A stretch of DNA of 64,000 nucleotides, from the NCBI GenBank assembly GCA_963514095.1, contig OY741268.1, forward strand, positions 2,642,001 through 2,706,000, read 5' to 3'. Below are positions 63,685 through 64,000 of this stretch, piece by piece. Position 1 is the first letter of the stretch, and each line of letters begins with the position of its first letter. The position numbers and the translations under genes were made by a program. The notes under the pieces are model-generated. The model was not told the origin of the DNA and did not search any database. It saw only the letters and a list, made by a program, of their open reading frames with translations. The DNA is from Eutrigla gurnardus (Eukaryota > Chordata > Actinopteri > Perciformes > Triglidae).

Positions 63685-64000
63685 AAATCAAACAAATAAA
63701 AACAATTCGTTTTTTATTATGCATAATAAAAAAATAAAACACAAGAACATAATATAGAATATGTCCTCTCCATGAGACCTGAAAAGAGGACGGACGACAC
63801 AAATGCAAAAGAAGCCAATAGTAAGGAGGGAGCGATGTACTGGTCTAAAGGTCTTGACCACTAAACAACATGGAAAGATGAACCACTCACCTGTGACTGT
63901 TTCCAGGATACTGTTGACCAAGACCAGCATCTGGCAGTCTGTAGGAGGTAAATTGTTGTATAGTCTAAGCACAACAAAGAGTGGTGTGATTGAGGAAAGG
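63685..64000. other. No gene recognised
   Basis: AT-rich to neutral sequence that may continue the body of the retroposon whose tail is at 63622-63684 (it would be read on the minus strand). No domain seen. Confidence 0.35.

Overview
This window looks like nuclear DNA of a ray-finned (teleost) fish. The identifiable coding sequence is almost all transposable-element sequence of fish-typical families: L2- and Rex1-like LINEs, an I-clade LINE with RNase H, a Tx1/L1-like fragment, Sushi-type Gypsy chromoviruses, two-gene PIF/Harbinger elements, several hAT lineages, tRNA-headed SINEs and many CA/TA microsatellites. There are no bacterial operons or ribosome binding sites. I could not identify any host protein-coding gene, rRNA or canonical tRNA gene.

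Layout. 1-9.9 kb: a tRNA-headed SINE, a decayed L2 LINE (about 1.44-5.29 kb) split by a BED-finger hAT with a perfect 8-bp target duplication, a 74-bp poly(A) retroposon, a second BED-hAT derivative in a TA repeat, and L2 debris. 11.8-16.7 kb: a non-autonomous hAT, a Gypsy RT scrap, and a nearly complete hAT whose transposase is broken by one in-frame stop and preceded by a GA-rich minisatellite. 17.6-20.6 kb: an expanded SINE copy, L2 fragments and a solo LTR. 20.6-38.3 kb: one Sushi-like Gypsy element on the minus strand. Its 3' LTR holds a decayed two-gene Harbinger, its integrase is broken by a TTF/hAT transposon, and its RT is broken by a 4.1-kb LINE that carries an extra membrane/coiled-coil ORF.

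39.6-49.85 kb is a nested region. A Rex1-like LINE is split by a 7.07-kb Harbinger element with a CTG duplication, and its 3' UTR is split by a solo LTR that itself contains a SINE. The Harbinger holds a non-autonomous hAT and a 5'-truncated I-clade LINE, yet both of its genes (a Myb/SANT-like DNA-binding protein and a DDE transposase) read open. 50-64 kb: partial LTRs, a 1.1-kb Harbinger MITE containing a tRNA-like module, a Tx1/L1 scrap, a long inverted repeat, a second Sushi-like Gypsy (54.8-59.7 kb) with gag open and pol frameshifted, a hAT transposase C-terminus, a 93-bp palindromic MITE and LINE tails.

The genes work as separate mobile elements, not as one pathway. Target-site duplications and interruptions give a relative insertion order. 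The Harbinger at 41-48 kb is the best candidate for a recently active two-protein system. The extra ORF in the 32-36 kb LINE is the least familiar coding sequence.
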